Assembly: GCA_910587105.1 (NCBI GenBank)
Contig: CAJUMB010000002.1
Span: forward strand, 62,001 to 126,000
Source: an uncultured Lachnospiraceae bacterium
GTDB taxonomy: Bacteria; Bacillota; Clostridia; Lachnospirales; Lachnospiraceae
DNA length: 64,000 nt
Direction: 5' to 3'
Shown: positions 16,396-25,167 of the stretch, one piece after another
Layout of the letters: every line of letters begins with the position of its first letter
How positions within the stretch are numbered: the first letter of the stretch is position 1
The notes under the pieces: model-generated
Databases searched by the model: none
Seen by the model: only the letters and a program-made list of their open reading frames with translations
What the model was told of the DNA's origin: nothing
Program-made: the position numbers and the translations under genes

Positions 16396-17877
16396 TTAAA
16401 ATTGAAAATATACAAAAGCCTGTGCGTCATATCCGGCGCCCCAGATTCCGAAGACTAAGATAAAGACAATAGAGCCTATGAACAAAAGCCAGCGGAACCA
16501 TAAATCCTGGCGGAGTAAAATCTCTGACACACACAGACCTCTATTTTTTAATAAATCTCCTGCGGCTAAAATTATGATGCCCAGGATCATGACGCCGAAC
16601 TGCTTCTGGTTAAGCCCCAGGGTATAGAGACCCCCGTCAGCCAGATACCAGGGGTCAAAAGAAAAGGCAATCTTCTTTAAGACAGAAAATGCCTGGGACA
16701 TACTTTCTGCCCGGAAGAAGATCCATGTGAAATCCACCAGCAGAAAAGTGGTGAGTATCTGGAGGCAGCGGTGGCCCACACTGTCTGTATGCAGTCCCAT
16801 TTTCCCATACAGGCTTTCACGGTGTTTTTTCGTGATGCTTCCAATGACCTGGAAGAAGCCGTTCAATGCGCCCCATATGATAAACGTCCAGGCGGCCCCG
16901 TGCCATAAACCGCTGATTAGGAATACAATCATAATGTTTACGTATCTGCGGGGTGTTCCCCGGCGGTTTCCCCCCAGAGGAATGTACAGATAGTCTCTGA
17001 ACCAGGAGGTGAGGGAAATGTGCCACCGTTTCCAGAATTGTGCCGTTGACTTTGCCAGATAGGGGCAGTTAAAGTTTTCCATCAATGAAAAGCCCATCAC
17101 TTTGGAGGCGCCGATGGCGATCATGGAATAGCCGGAGAAATCACAGTAGATTTGTATGGCAAATAAAATGCTGGCAAGGGCCAGACAGCTTCCGGGATAG
17201 TCAAAAGACTGGCTGTAAACCTGATTTACAATGACAGCGATTCTGTCGGCCAGGATGAGTTTCTGGAAATACCCCCATAACATAAGAAGGAATCCTGCCC
17301 GGGCACGGTCAAAATCAAAACGGTGAACCTGATTGATCTGGGACAGGAGATTCTTGGAACGCTCAATGGGACCTGCCACCAGCTGTGGAAAAAAAGATAC
17401 AAACAGAGCGTATTTAAAAAAGTTCTTTTCGGCGGGGATATCCTTTCGATATACATCCATGGTATAGCTGAGGGCCTGGAAAGTATAAAAAGAAATCCCC
17501 ACTGGCAGTATCACATCAAAAGAAGGTGTAACCAGGGAAAAATGAAACCCTGCCAGGAGACGGTTTATATTGTGTACAGCGAAATCGAAGTACTTAAATA
17601 GAAATAGAATCATAAGATTTGCCGTAAAACAGCCTGCCACACAATATTTTTTGTATTTTTCCTGTGATCTTTTGTCAAAGAATTCTATCAGATAACCGCT
17701 CAGATAGGTGGCTCCTGTGGAAAAAAGCAGGAGCAGTGCGTATTTGGCGTTCCAGCACATATAAAAATAATAGCTTGCAGCCAGCAGCCAGATATATTTG
17801 ACTCTGGAAGGAATGATAAAATACACACACAGGACAATTGGAAAAAACAGCAGAAAGTGAATGGAATTAAATAACAT
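16396..17877 (-). CDS. MBOAT O-acyltransferase (AlgI-like), first gene of Dlt-like operon
   Basis: A 493-residue multi-spanning protein with MBOAT hallmarks: LLAASYYFYMCWNAKYAL, VILPVGISFYTFQALSYTMDVYR, FVSFFPQLVAGPIERS, WKRWHISLTSWFRDYLYIPLGG, and putative catalytic H326 in LWHGAAWTFIIWGALNG. It is closer to the AlgI/PatA group than to DltB. It heads a seven-gene minus-strand operon whose intergenic gaps are all 14 bases or less. A perfect 30-bp palindrome lies 25 bases before its start. Probable role: transfer of an acyl or aminoacyl group to a cell-surface polymer. Confidence 0.9.
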   Translation of the reverse strand: MLFNSIHFLLFFPIVLCVYFIIPSRVKYIWLLAASYYFYMCWNAKYALLLLFSTGATYLSGYLIEFFDKRSQEKYKKYCVAGCFTANLMILFLFKYFDFAVHNINRLLAGFHFSLVTPSFDVILPVGISFYTFQALSYTMDVYRKDIPAEKNFFKYALFVSFFPQLVAGPIERSKNLLSQINQVHRFDFDRARAGFLLMLWGYFQKLILADRIAVIVNQVYSQSFDYPGSCLALASILFAIQIYCDFSGYSMIAIGASKVMGFSLMENFNCPYLAKSTAQFWKRWHISLTSWFRDYLYIPLGGNRRGTPRRYVNIMIVFLISGLWHGAAWTFIIWGALNGFFQVIGSITKKHRESLYGKMGLHTDSVGHRCLQILTTFLLVDFTWIFFRAESMSQAFSVLKKIAFSFDPWYLADGGLYTLGLNQKQFGVMILGIIILAAGDLLKNRGLCVSEILLRQDLWFRWLLFIGSIVFILVFGIWGAGYDAQAFVYFQF

Positions 17878-17902
17878 GACACATTGGAAATCCTTTCTAT
17901 TC

Positions 17903-17932
17903 CTGGGGAAAAAGGCATGCCTTTTTCCCCAG
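17903..17932. repeat. Perfect 30-bp palindrome, copy 1
   Basis: The left half (17903-17917) is the exact reverse complement of the right half (17918-17932), with a TGGGGAAAAAGG core. It lies between the presumed minus promoter and the first MBOAT start, so it could be an operator or a 5'-leader hairpin. Confidence 0.85.
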
Positions 17933-18060
17933 AAAGTGGTTGCAATTTTATTATTTGTATGTTAGTATATTTTATGTAATTTTTAACAATTTATTGTAAA
18001 AAATCCACAAATTTTGAAGTTTTATTTGTTGAATTTGATCCGCGCCGTAAGCGGTAAAAA

Positions 18061-18090
18061 GTGGGGAAAAAGGTATACCTTTTTCCCCAC
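18061..18090. repeat. Perfect 30-bp palindrome, copy 2
   Basis: It has the same TGGGGAAAAAGG core as copy 1. It differs at the outermost base pair (G/C instead of C/G) and at position 14 (T/A instead of C/G), each change matched on the other arm, so perfect symmetry is kept. It lies 68 bases before the -35 box of the plus operon. Confidence 0.85.
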
Positions 18091-18157
18091 TATTCTATTA
18101 TAAGAATAACGGTTCGGGGGTTTTTCCATTTCATGGTTAAAAAAGATTAAGAAAGTC

Positions 18158-18186
18158 TTGACGAAATTTCTATGCAATATTAATAT
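18158..18186 (+). promoter_or_regulatory. Sigma-A promoter of the importer/acyltransferase operon
   Basis: TTGACG (18158-18163), a 17-base spacer and TAATAT (18181-18186) lie about 115 bases before the first gene. Confidence 0.75.
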
Positions 18187-18303
18187 TATAGGAAGTGAAC
18201 ATCAGGAAAATAATAAGTAAATGTTTCATAAATATGAATAATATTACAGAACCTACAAATTTTCATCACGTTTGTTCAGTAGAATATTAACAGAGGTACT
18301 GCT

Positions 18304-19077
18304 ATGGCTATCAAAGTACAAAATATAACCAAATCGTTTCGAAATGAAGAAATGGAACGATTGTCTATCCTCCAGAATATTTCTTTTCAAATCGAAAATC
18401 AGGAATTTGTCTCCTTTGTGGGACCGTCAGGATGCGGAAAGTCCACACTGCTTCGGATTATTGCAGGTTTTCTGAATGCAGATGAAGGAGCGGTGGAAAT
18501 AGATGGAAAGAAAATAGAGGGGCCGGGGAAGGACCGCCTGATGGTCTTTCAGGACTATGTGTTGTTTCCGTGGAAATCGGTTTGGAATAATATCGCCCTG
18601 GGTCTGAAGCTGGGGAAAAATAATAAGGAATACATCCACAATAAGGTGGCATGGGCCATTGAGATGGTGGGGCTTAACGGGTTTGAGAAGTCTTATCCCC
18701 ATCAGCTTTCCGGCGGCATGAAGCAGAGGGTGGCCATTGCCAGGGCGCTGGTGATGGAGCCGAAGATTCTGTTGATGGATGAGCCTTTTGGGGCACTGGA
18801 TTCGTTTACCAGGATGAGGCTTCAGGATGAGCTGGTGCGTATGTGCGATAAGAAGGAGTTTACCACCTGTCTGGTTACCCATGATTGTGAGGAAGCGGTT
18901 TATCTCTCAGACCGTATTTTAGTGTTTACGGATTCGCCTGCGCAGATTCGGGATGTGGTCTGCGTGGACCTGCCCAGGCCCAGGAAGCGGACGGACCCCA
19001 GATTTATTGAGCTGAAAGACGAGGTACAGGAACTGGTGATGGAAACCTGGAAAAATGAAAAGGAACGGCTGTCATAA
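18304..19077 (+). CDS. ABC transporter ATP-binding protein (SsuB/TauB/NrtD-like)
   Basis: A 257-residue ATPase with Walker A (GPSGCGKST), Q-loop (MVFQDYVLFPW), signature (LSGGMKQRVAIARAL), Walker B with catalytic Glu (ILLMDEPFGALD) and the switch His (CLVTHDCEEA). The FPW after the Q-loop and the C-terminal RDVVCVDLPRPRKR are typical of nitrate/sulfonate/taurine-type importers. It is the first gene of a long plus-strand operon. Its partners are the lipoprotein at 20606 and the permease at 21766. It overlaps the next gene by one base. Confidence 0.93.
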   Translation: MAIKVQNITKSFRNEEMERLSILQNISFQIENQEFVSFVGPSGCGKSTLLRIIAGFLNADEGAVEIDGKKIEGPGKDRLMVFQDYVLFPWKSVWNNIALGLKLGKNNKEYIHNKVAWAIEMVGLNGFEKSYPHQLSGGMKQRVAIARALVMEPKILLMDEPFGALDSFTRMRLQDELVRMCDKKEFTTCLVTHDCEEAVYLSDRILVFTDSPAQIRDVVCVDLPRPRKRTDPRFIELKDEVQELVMETWKNEKERLS

Positions 19078-20603
19078 TGGAAGAAATCAGATTTGCAGAT
19101 TTAATTGAAAAGCAGGCACAGCGCTATGGGGAGCGCTGTTTTATCACCTGCAGTTTAACAGGTCAGAAAGTCAGTTATACTCAGCTGGACAGGTTTGTGA
19201 AGGAACAGTCAGAGCAGCTTCGCAGGCTGGGTGTGGAAAGAGGAGATAAAGTTCTGCTGTTTATGGACAACAGCGTGGAGTTCGCGGTGTTATATTTTGC
19301 TGTGACAGGGTGCGGGGCAGTGGCTGTTCCCGCCAATACACTGTTAAAGGAGAAAGAGCTGCTCTATTTACTGAAGGATGCACAGGTGAGGGCGGTGATT
19401 ACAGAACCGCTGTATTGGGAAATTCTCCGGGGAAGCGCCGGGGATCTGGTGGAGACAGTCCATGAGACAGCACCTTTTGGCAGGGAGATACAGGTACTGT
19501 TATTAAAAGAGTGCCAGGAGGACGAGAATGCTCCCTGCTCCCAGCGGGAGGATACGGCCATGCTCCTCTACACCTCTGGGACTACAGGCAATCCCAAAGG
19601 TGTGATTTTAAGCTATGCAAACCTGCTGGCAAAGGCGGAGCATATTCAGGAGGCCCATGGGCTGACCCAGGAGGATGTGTGTCTGTGTGTACTCCCCTGG
19701 TTTCATATTAATGGGCTTGTGATTACTTTGATTACGCCCCTGTACAGTGGGGGGCAGATTGTCATTGGAGGGAAATTCAGCGTCAGCAGATTCTGGAAGG
19801 ATATTGAGAATTACCGTGTGACCTGGTTCAGCGGAGTTCCCACCATGTATTCCCATCTGCTGGCAAAGGGAATTCCGGAGGATAGAGATTACAGCAGCCT
19901 GCGGTTTGCCAGGTCTGCATCATCCCCCCTGCCGGTATCTGTGCTGGAAAGGTTTGAGAGTATCTGTCAAGTACCTGTGATTGAGTCTTATGGGATTACG
20001 GAAGGATGCAGCCAGATTACCACCAATCCCATGCCGCCCAGGGCCCGGAAATCTGGGTCGGTGGGACTGCCTTTTGGAAACCGTATAAAGATTGTGGACA
20101 ATGAGGGCAGGGAGCTTCCCTGCGGCCAGGTGGGGGAAGTGCTGATGCAGGGAGATAATATTACCTGCGGATATTATCATAAGGAAGAAGAGACGAAGAA
20201 GGCCTTCAGCGGGGACTGGTTTCATTCAGGGGACCTGGGGTATCAGGATGAAGACGGGTATCTGTTTTTGGATGGCAGAATCAAAGAACTGATTAACCGG
20301 GCAGGAGAGAAGTTTCCGCCCAGGGAAGTGGACGAGATTCTTTACCAGATGGAGGGCGTGGAGCTGGCCGCTGTGGCGGGGGTGCCGGATGCGGTCTATG
20401 GAGAGGAAGTGGCCGCTTTTATTAAGAAGAAAGACGGCGCTGTACTGGATGCCCGGATGGTTCAGGAATTTTGCAAGGATAAGATTGCATCGTATAAAGT
20501 TCCCAGGAAAGTTTATTTCCTGGATGATCTTCCAAAAGGGGGAAACGGCAAGATTCAGAGGCTGAAACTTGTAGAGAGATATAAGAAAGGAGAGTTTGAA
20601 TAA
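19077..20603 (+). CDS. AMP-dependent acyl-CoA synthetase, Pcs60/AAE3-like
   Basis: A 508-residue ANL enzyme with the AMP-binding loop LLYTSGTTGNPKGVIL, an A5-type ESYGITEGCSQITTNP motif, KSGSVGLPFG, the hinge motif HSGDLGYQDEDGYLFLDGR, and C-terminal catalytic Lys in KGGNGKIQR. The A5/NP-x-PP...KSGSVG arrangement is reminiscent of the Pcs60/AAE3 group that includes oxalyl-CoA synthetases, but the acid used here is not predictable. Placement inside an ABC importer operon (one-base overlap before, two-base gap after) suggests it activates the imported compound. It differs from the adenylation enzyme of the divergent operon, which is of amino-acid type. Confidence 0.85.
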   Translation: MEEIRFADLIEKQAQRYGERCFITCSLTGQKVSYTQLDRFVKEQSEQLRRLGVERGDKVLLFMDNSVEFAVLYFAVTGCGAVAVPANTLLKEKELLYLLKDAQVRAVITEPLYWEILRGSAGDLVETVHETAPFGREIQVLLLKECQEDENAPCSQREDTAMLLYTSGTTGNPKGVILSYANLLAKAEHIQEAHGLTQEDVCLCVLPWFHINGLVITLITPLYSGGQIVIGGKFSVSRFWKDIENYRVTWFSGVPTMYSHLLAKGIPEDRDYSSLRFARSASSPLPVSVLERFESICQVPVIESYGITEGCSQITTNPMPPRARKSGSVGLPFGNRIKIVDNEGRELPCGQVGEVLMQGDNITCGYYHKEEETKKAFSGDWFHSGDLGYQDEDGYLFLDGRIKELINRAGEKFPPREVDEILYQMEGVELAAVAGVPDAVYGEEVAAFIKKKDGAVLDARMVQEFCKDKIASYKVPRKVYFLDDLPKGGNGKIQRLKLVERYKKGEFE

Positions 20604-20605
20604 TT

Positions 20606-21706
20606 ATGAAAAACTGGAGAAAGATTATGGCAGCAGGACTGCTGTGCACATTAGTATTGACAGGATGCGGTTCTTCCGGCAGCGGGGAAAGCGGACAGAC
20701 CAGTGAAGAAGCAGTGGAAACCCAGGAGTCGGTTGAGAGTGAAGAAACCCAGGAGGCCGCTGAGGATGAGGAGAGTCAGGAGGAAGCTGCAGATAAGGAT
20801 GGGGATTTGGCAGGAGACTCAGAGGCTATCCGTGTGGGTTCCAACCGTGCCATGGGAACAGCGACGCCTTTCGTAGCACAGGAGAACGGACTGCTGGAGG
20901 AAGGCGGGCTGGATATTCAGGTATCAGAGTTCTCTGATGGAGCGGCTTTGATGGAGGCTTTTGCGGCAGGGGAACTGGATATTGCCATTGTGGGAATCGG
21001 ACCGGTGGCCACCTGGATATCAAAAGGTGTGGATATGAAGATCGTGGCATCTGCCAACGGCGGCGGCCATGTGCTGATGACCAGGAAAGAGACGGGGATT
21101 GAGACTGTGGAAGACCTGAAGGACCACATGGTAGCCGAACCGGGGATTGCCACAGTGACAGACGCTATGCTGAGAAGTAAGATTTTGAAGGAGGCAGGGC
21201 TTGACCCGGAAATGGACCTTACCTTGATCCCTGGCATGAAACCGGCGGATATGGCCAGCGTGCTCATGGCAACCAAGGAAGTGGACGCTATGATTACCTG
21301 GGAGCCTTTTGCAGCTCAGGCGGAGGCCGATTACGGAGATGACATTCAGGTGGTTTATGACTGCGGCAAAGAGATTAAAGATGAGACAGGTTCCGAGAAT
21401 TTCTATCCTGTCAATGTAGTGGTGGCTTCTCAGGATTTTATTGACAATCAGATGGATCAGCTGAAGTCATTTATGGAAGTTTACAAAGAAACCGTAGACT
21501 TCATCAATACAGACCCGGAGGCGGACAGTGTTCTGGCCAAGACCCTTCAGATGGAGGAAAGCGTTGTGGAGGCAGCCAGAGACCGGGTGGATTACACATA
21601 TGAAATTGATGAGGAAGCTCCCCTGGAGACCCTGCAGTGGTCAAAAGATATGGGATATATTGAAGAAGTCCCAGCCGCGGAAGATCTGTTTTATGAAGTA
21701 CTATAA
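20606..21706 (+). CDS. ABC importer substrate-binding lipoprotein (NMT1/SsuA-like)
   Basis: A 366-residue protein with a lipoprotein signal (MKNWRKIMAAGLLCTLVLTGC, lipid anchor at C21), then a Glu/Ser-rich acidic linker (about 22-70). The binding domain starts AIRVGSNRAMGTATPFVAQ and has IGPVATWISKGVDMKIVA and MITWEPFAAQAEADYG, as in SsuA/TauA/NMT1 proteins for sulfonates, nitrate or small organic ligands. It is two bases after the CoA-synthetase gene and 59 bases before the permease. The ligand is unknown; the neighbouring synthetase suggests a carboxylate. Confidence 0.88.
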   Translation: MKNWRKIMAAGLLCTLVLTGCGSSGSGESGQTSEEAVETQESVESEETQEAAEDEESQEEAADKDGDLAGDSEAIRVGSNRAMGTATPFVAQENGLLEEGGLDIQVSEFSDGAALMEAFAAGELDIAIVGIGPVATWISKGVDMKIVASANGGGHVLMTRKETGIETVEDLKDHMVAEPGIATVTDAMLRSKILKEAGLDPEMDLTLIPGMKPADMASVLMATKEVDAMITWEPFAAQAEADYGDDIQVVYDCGKEIKDETGSENFYPVNVVVASQDFIDNQMDQLKSFMEVYKETVDFINTDPEADSVLAKTLQMEESVVEAARDRVDYTYEIDEEAPLETLQWSKDMGYIEEVPAAEDLFYEVL

Positions 21707-21765
21707 AAGGGGAAAGGCTTGTAACTGAGAAGGTACTGGACAGTTACAAAGGTTTTATAAATCAC

Positions 21766-22551
21766 ATGAAAGGTAAGATAAAACCGTTTCTGCAGGGGTG
21801 TCTGGCCATAGCGGCCCTGGTGGGCCTGTGGGCGCTGGCATCGAAGACGGGCATTTTCGGGAAGATGGACCCCGAAGATGCCGAGCTGCTGCTCCCCATG
21901 CCGCAGGTGGTATGTGAGGAATTCTGGGAGCTGCTCAAATCCGGATATCTGCTCTCCAATATTTGGGTGAGTATGAAGAGAGTATTGGTGGGGTTCGGCA
22001 TCGCGGTGCTGATTGGACTGCCCTTGGGGATTTTTATGGGAATGAGCGTGACTGTGCGCAACTTCATCTATCCCCTGGTACGCTTCTTTTCACCGATTCC
22101 AGGGGTGGCGTGGGTGCCGCTGGCTATTCTATGGTTCGGACTGGGGGACCGAGCAGCTATTTTTATCATTGTGATGGGCTCGCTGTCACCCATTATTATT
22201 AATTCTCTGCAGGGGGTGCTGAATGTTGACAGGAGTCTGTACGATGCGCTGCATATGATGGAAGCCAATGGATGGCAGGTGGTTTACCACTGTATTGTTC
22301 CCAGCATTGTGCCCTATGTAATTTCCGGGTTCCGTCTGGGGCTGGGGTTTGCGTGGAGGGTTGTGATCGCCGCGGAAATGGTGGGAGTGCCAAAGGGATT
22401 GGGGTATGTGCTCAGTGTGGGCAGGAATACTGCCAATACATCGGTTACGATTATTACGATTATCAGTCTCGGGATTATCATGATGCTTATGGAGGAAGTC
22501 CTGTTCCGTGTGCTGGAGAATCGTACCAGTAAATGGAAACAATGGGAGTAA
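21766..22551 (+). CDS. ABC importer permease (SsuC/TauC-like)
   Basis: A 261-residue integral membrane protein with about six helices and the BPD_transp_1 features: RFFSPIPGVAWVPLAILWFGLGD ahead of the EAA-type loop (LYDALHMMEANGWQVVYHCIVPS) and GFAWRVVIAAEMVGVPKGLGY. These are specific to the nitrate/sulfonate/taurine permease family. Together with the ATPase at 18304 and lipoprotein at 20606 it completes the importer. Nine bases separate it from the third MBOAT gene, so import and surface acylation genes appear to share one transcript. Confidence 0.92.
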   Translation: MKGKIKPFLQGCLAIAALVGLWALASKTGIFGKMDPEDAELLLPMPQVVCEEFWELLKSGYLLSNIWVSMKRVLVGFGIAVLIGLPLGIFMGMSVTVRNFIYPLVRFFSPIPGVAWVPLAILWFGLGDRAAIFIIVMGSLSPIIINSLQGVLNVDRSLYDALHMMEANGWQVVYHCIVPSIVPYVISGFRLGLGFAWRVVIAAEMVGVPKGLGYVLSVGRNTANTSVTIITIISLGIIMMLMEEVLFRVLENRTSKWKQWE

Positions 22552-22560
22552 GAAGGGGTT

Positions 22561-23994
22561 ATGATTTTTTCATCGTATGAGTTTGTGCTGGGATTTTTCC
22601 CGGTTGTTTTTGCCGTATATTGGATATTAAACAGGTTTCGCTATTATCATTTATCAAAAATCTGGATGGCGGTGGCTTCGTTTTATTTCTATGCCCAGGG
22701 AAGCCCTGATTTCTTCGTCTTCTTTCTGGGAAGTGTCACGGCCAATTATGTAGTGGGCACCACATTGTGTAAAATGCAGGAGGATTCTTATCTGGCTCAG
22801 CGCAGAATTTTGATGGCTGTGGGAGTCCTTGCCAATGTGGCCCTTTTGGGATATTATAAGTATTACGATTTCTTTATTGAAAATGTAAACACACTGACAG
22901 GGCTTGACTTTGCAATGAAGAATATCGCCCTGCCCATAGGAATTTCGTTTTTTACCTTCCAGTTGATTGCATTTCTTGTGGATTCTTACCGGGGTCTGAC
23001 GAAAGAATACAATGTGCTGGATTATCTGCTGTTTATTACCTTTTTCCCCCAGTTGATTGTGGGGCCCATTGTTCATCATAAAGAGATGACGGTTCAGTTT
23101 GAAGACGAGGGCAATATGCGTCTCAACTATAAGAATATAGCGCTGGGCATTTTTATCTTTGCCATCGGACTGGGGAAAAAGATGCTGCTGGCAGACCCGC
23201 TGAACAACAATGCGGCGGAGTTCTATGGTGCAGTGGGAGACCAGGTAACCATGTGGCAGGCGTGGTTTTATACCCTGGAGTATTCTATTTCTTATTATTT
23301 TGATTTGTCTGGGTATACAGATATGGCCATCGGTCTGGGGCTGTTCTTTAATATTCGTCTTCCGGAGAACTTTAATGCACCTTTTCGTTCCAGGAATTTT
23401 AAAGAATACTGGCAGCGGCAGCATATGACTCTGTCTAGGTTTCTGGGAGGATATGTATTTAAGAATGTATTCCGCAAGGGGTGTAAATGGCGTAATTATT
23501 ATGTGGCTACCATGGCCACATTCCTGGTGTCCGGTATCTGGCACGGTGCAGGATGGAACTTTATTATCTGGGGTATTATGAATGGGGTTCTGGTGTGTAT
23601 CAGTGCGTATCTGGCATATCATAAGAAAGAGCCGCCATTTCTGGTGGGATGGTTCTTCACCTTCATCTTCATTGTGCTGACCCGTGTGATTTTTGTGGCA
23701 GTGGACATGCACGATACTATGGTGGTCTATAAGGCCATGTTTGATGTGAAAAGCCTGATGGAAATGGGATGGGCGCAGGTATCTTCTGCCTGTCTGGCAT
23801 TTGGTTATGAAAATTATCAATTGATGCTGATTAGTCTGGCCGGCCTGTTGATCTGCTGGTTTGCACCTACTACAAGACATATGGCAGACCGATTTAAGCC
23901 GGATGTGAAACATTTTATTTTTACTGCTGTTCTGCTGGCTGTCTGCTTTGCCAGGATGAATCAGGTGGTAGAATTTTTGTATTTCCAGTTTTAA
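22561..23994 (+). CDS. MBOAT O-acyltransferase, third copy
   Basis: A 477-residue multi-spanning MBOAT protein: ASFYFYAQGSPDFFVFF, IALPIGISFFTFQLIAFLVDSYRG, FITFFPQLIVGPIVHHKEM, WQRQHMTLSRFLGGYVF, and putative catalytic H328 in IWHGAGWNFIIWGIMNG. The WRRWHIS motif of the other two copies is here YWQRQHMTLS, so it belongs to a different subgroup. It ends with FLYFQF, the common C-terminus of this family. It follows the importer permease by nine bases and is paired with the SGNH-like gene 18 bases downstream. Confidence 0.9.
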   Translation: MIFSSYEFVLGFFPVVFAVYWILNRFRYYHLSKIWMAVASFYFYAQGSPDFFVFFLGSVTANYVVGTTLCKMQEDSYLAQRRILMAVGVLANVALLGYYKYYDFFIENVNTLTGLDFAMKNIALPIGISFFTFQLIAFLVDSYRGLTKEYNVLDYLLFITFFPQLIVGPIVHHKEMTVQFEDEGNMRLNYKNIALGIFIFAIGLGKKMLLADPLNNNAAEFYGAVGDQVTMWQAWFYTLEYSISYYFDLSGYTDMAIGLGLFFNIRLPENFNAPFRSRNFKEYWQRQHMTLSRFLGGYVFKNVFRKGCKWRNYYVATMATFLVSGIWHGAGWNFIIWGIMNGVLVCISAYLAYHKKEPPFLVGWFFTFIFIVLTRVIFVAVDMHDTMVVYKAMFDVKSLMEMGWAQVSSACLAFGYENYQLMLISLAGLLICWFAPTTRHMADRFKPDVKHFIFTAVLLAVCFARMNQVVEFLYFQF

Positions 23995-24012
23995 GAGAGG
24001 AGCGGGGAGTCC

Positions 24013-25167
24013 TTGAAGTATAAGAGATGGATGTTGGGGATGCTTGCGTTTGTTTTATTGGTGCTGGCAGGTATTGGTTCTTTGAATTATTTTGTAGACC
24101 CCTATGATTATTTTGCTTATGTGAGCGGAGATTATAAGGACCTGTCACCAGTGGACGGAAAAACAGGCTATGTCCGTCTGCTGAAGCTTACCCATGTGAA
24201 AAAATTTGCAGACCAGTATGAAGGGTATATACTGGGAGGTTCTAAGGCGGGTTCTTATCGGACAGAGAAGCTGGCAGAAATGGATGGATACCGCTATTAT
24301 AATATGCATGAGTCGCTGGGTACTTTCCATGAATATGAGGAAACGGTGAGGTATCTGCTGGAGATTGATGATCCAAAGAAAATTATCCTGAACATCAGCG
24401 GACGTGAATCTACAAAATATGACCTGCAGGCAGACGGAGCGGCGGTGAATCAGTTTCCGGCTGTTATGACGGGGGAATCCCGGGTGCTGGAATATATTGA
24501 TTTTCTGTTGAAGGATGTGAAAGCTGCCTTTGAAAAGCTGGAGCAGGATCAGATACTGCCGGAATTTGAATATTTTACGGGAGAGAGGAATCTGACCAGC
24601 CATTACAGGCAGTTTTTTAAAGACAGGGACCGGAAAGTAGCCAGGTATTCCATGCGTTATTATGAAAATTATTTAAAGACACTGTTTACCAGGTCCATTG
24701 AGGGAACCTGTTATCGGGAAAACCTGGATTCCATGCGGCGGATTAAGGAGATGTGTGATCAGGCCCAAACGGAATTGCTGGTAATTGTGGCGCCGGTATT
24801 CATTTCGGAGAGGTCTTATTTTGAGGAACCGGAATACTGGAATTTTATGGCTGAGCTGGCGACGATTACAGATTACTGGGATTTCAGCGCTTTTTGCGAT
24901 GTGAACATGGACCCATACAATTTTTATGATCCCAAGCATTTCTATTATGAGATGGGGGATGAGGTGGTGGAGACCATTATGGGAAATCCCGGATATGAAG
25001 GATTCGGTGTATATGTGACACTGGAAAATTGTGGGAAAGTATTGAAAAAGAGGGAGAAAGACTACTATCGATATAAGAAGGAATATGAGGAGACAGGAAC
25101 CATCCTGCTGAAAGGGTATGAAGATTCCTGTACCATACCTCTGGAGAAGTCACATGCATTACAATAA
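24013..25167 (+). CDS. SGNH-like membrane-anchored protein paired with third MBOAT
   Basis: A 384-residue protein starting at TTG 24013 with AGGAG about ten bases upstream. One N-terminal membrane helix (about 6-28) is followed by an extracytoplasmic domain containing YILGGSKAGSYR (putative nucleophile S77) and DPKHFYYEMGDEV (Asp-His pair at about residue 300), the layout of DltD/AlgX-type SGNH proteins. The C-terminal 65 residues are rich in Lys, Glu and Tyr. It overlaps the following response regulator by 14 bases, so surface modification and its likely control are translationally linked. Confidence 0.75.
   Translation: MKYKRWMLGMLAFVLLVLAGIGSLNYFVDPYDYFAYVSGDYKDLSPVDGKTGYVRLLKLTHVKKFADQYEGYILGGSKAGSYRTEKLAEMDGYRYYNMHESLGTFHEYEETVRYLLEIDDPKKIILNISGRESTKYDLQADGAAVNQFPAVMTGESRVLEYIDFLLKDVKAAFEKLEQDQILPEFEYFTGERNLTSHYRQFFKDRDRKVARYSMRYYENYLKTLFTRSIEGTCYRENLDSMRRIKEMCDQAQTELLVIVAPVFISERSYFEEPEYWNFMAELATITDYWDFSAFCDVNMDPYNFYDPKHFYYEMGDEVVETIMGNPGYEGFGVYVTLENCGKVLKKREKDYYRYKKEYEETGTILLKGYEDSCTIPLEKSHALQ

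Larger units (their letters stand above)
17878..18303. other. Divergent control region between the two acyltransferase operons
   Basis: No gene is present. This AT-rich 426-base region holds two related palindromes (17903-17932 and 18061-18090) and a clear plus-strand promoter at 18158-18186. On the minus strand only weak candidates are visible, for example TTGTTA followed by TACTAA 16 bases on, around 17960-17990. Confidence 0.7.

Noticed and set aside
9771..17877. Plain dlt operon for D-alanylation of teichoic acid
   Set aside because: The gene number, the doubled MBOAT and SGNH proteins, the GNAT gene and the Cys-to-Ser change in the adenylation enzyme do not fit; D-alanine is not excluded, but the standard label would mislead.
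17903..18090. Palindromes considered as terminators or as ends of an insertion element
   Set aside because: No T-run follows either, both lie upstream of genes, and no transposase or target duplication is visible between them.
22654..23913. A 419-residue minus-strand open frame
   Set aside because: It lies wholly opposite the third MBOAT gene, is rich in His/Gln/Cys with no domain pattern, and has no ribosome binding site; it is a shadow frame.
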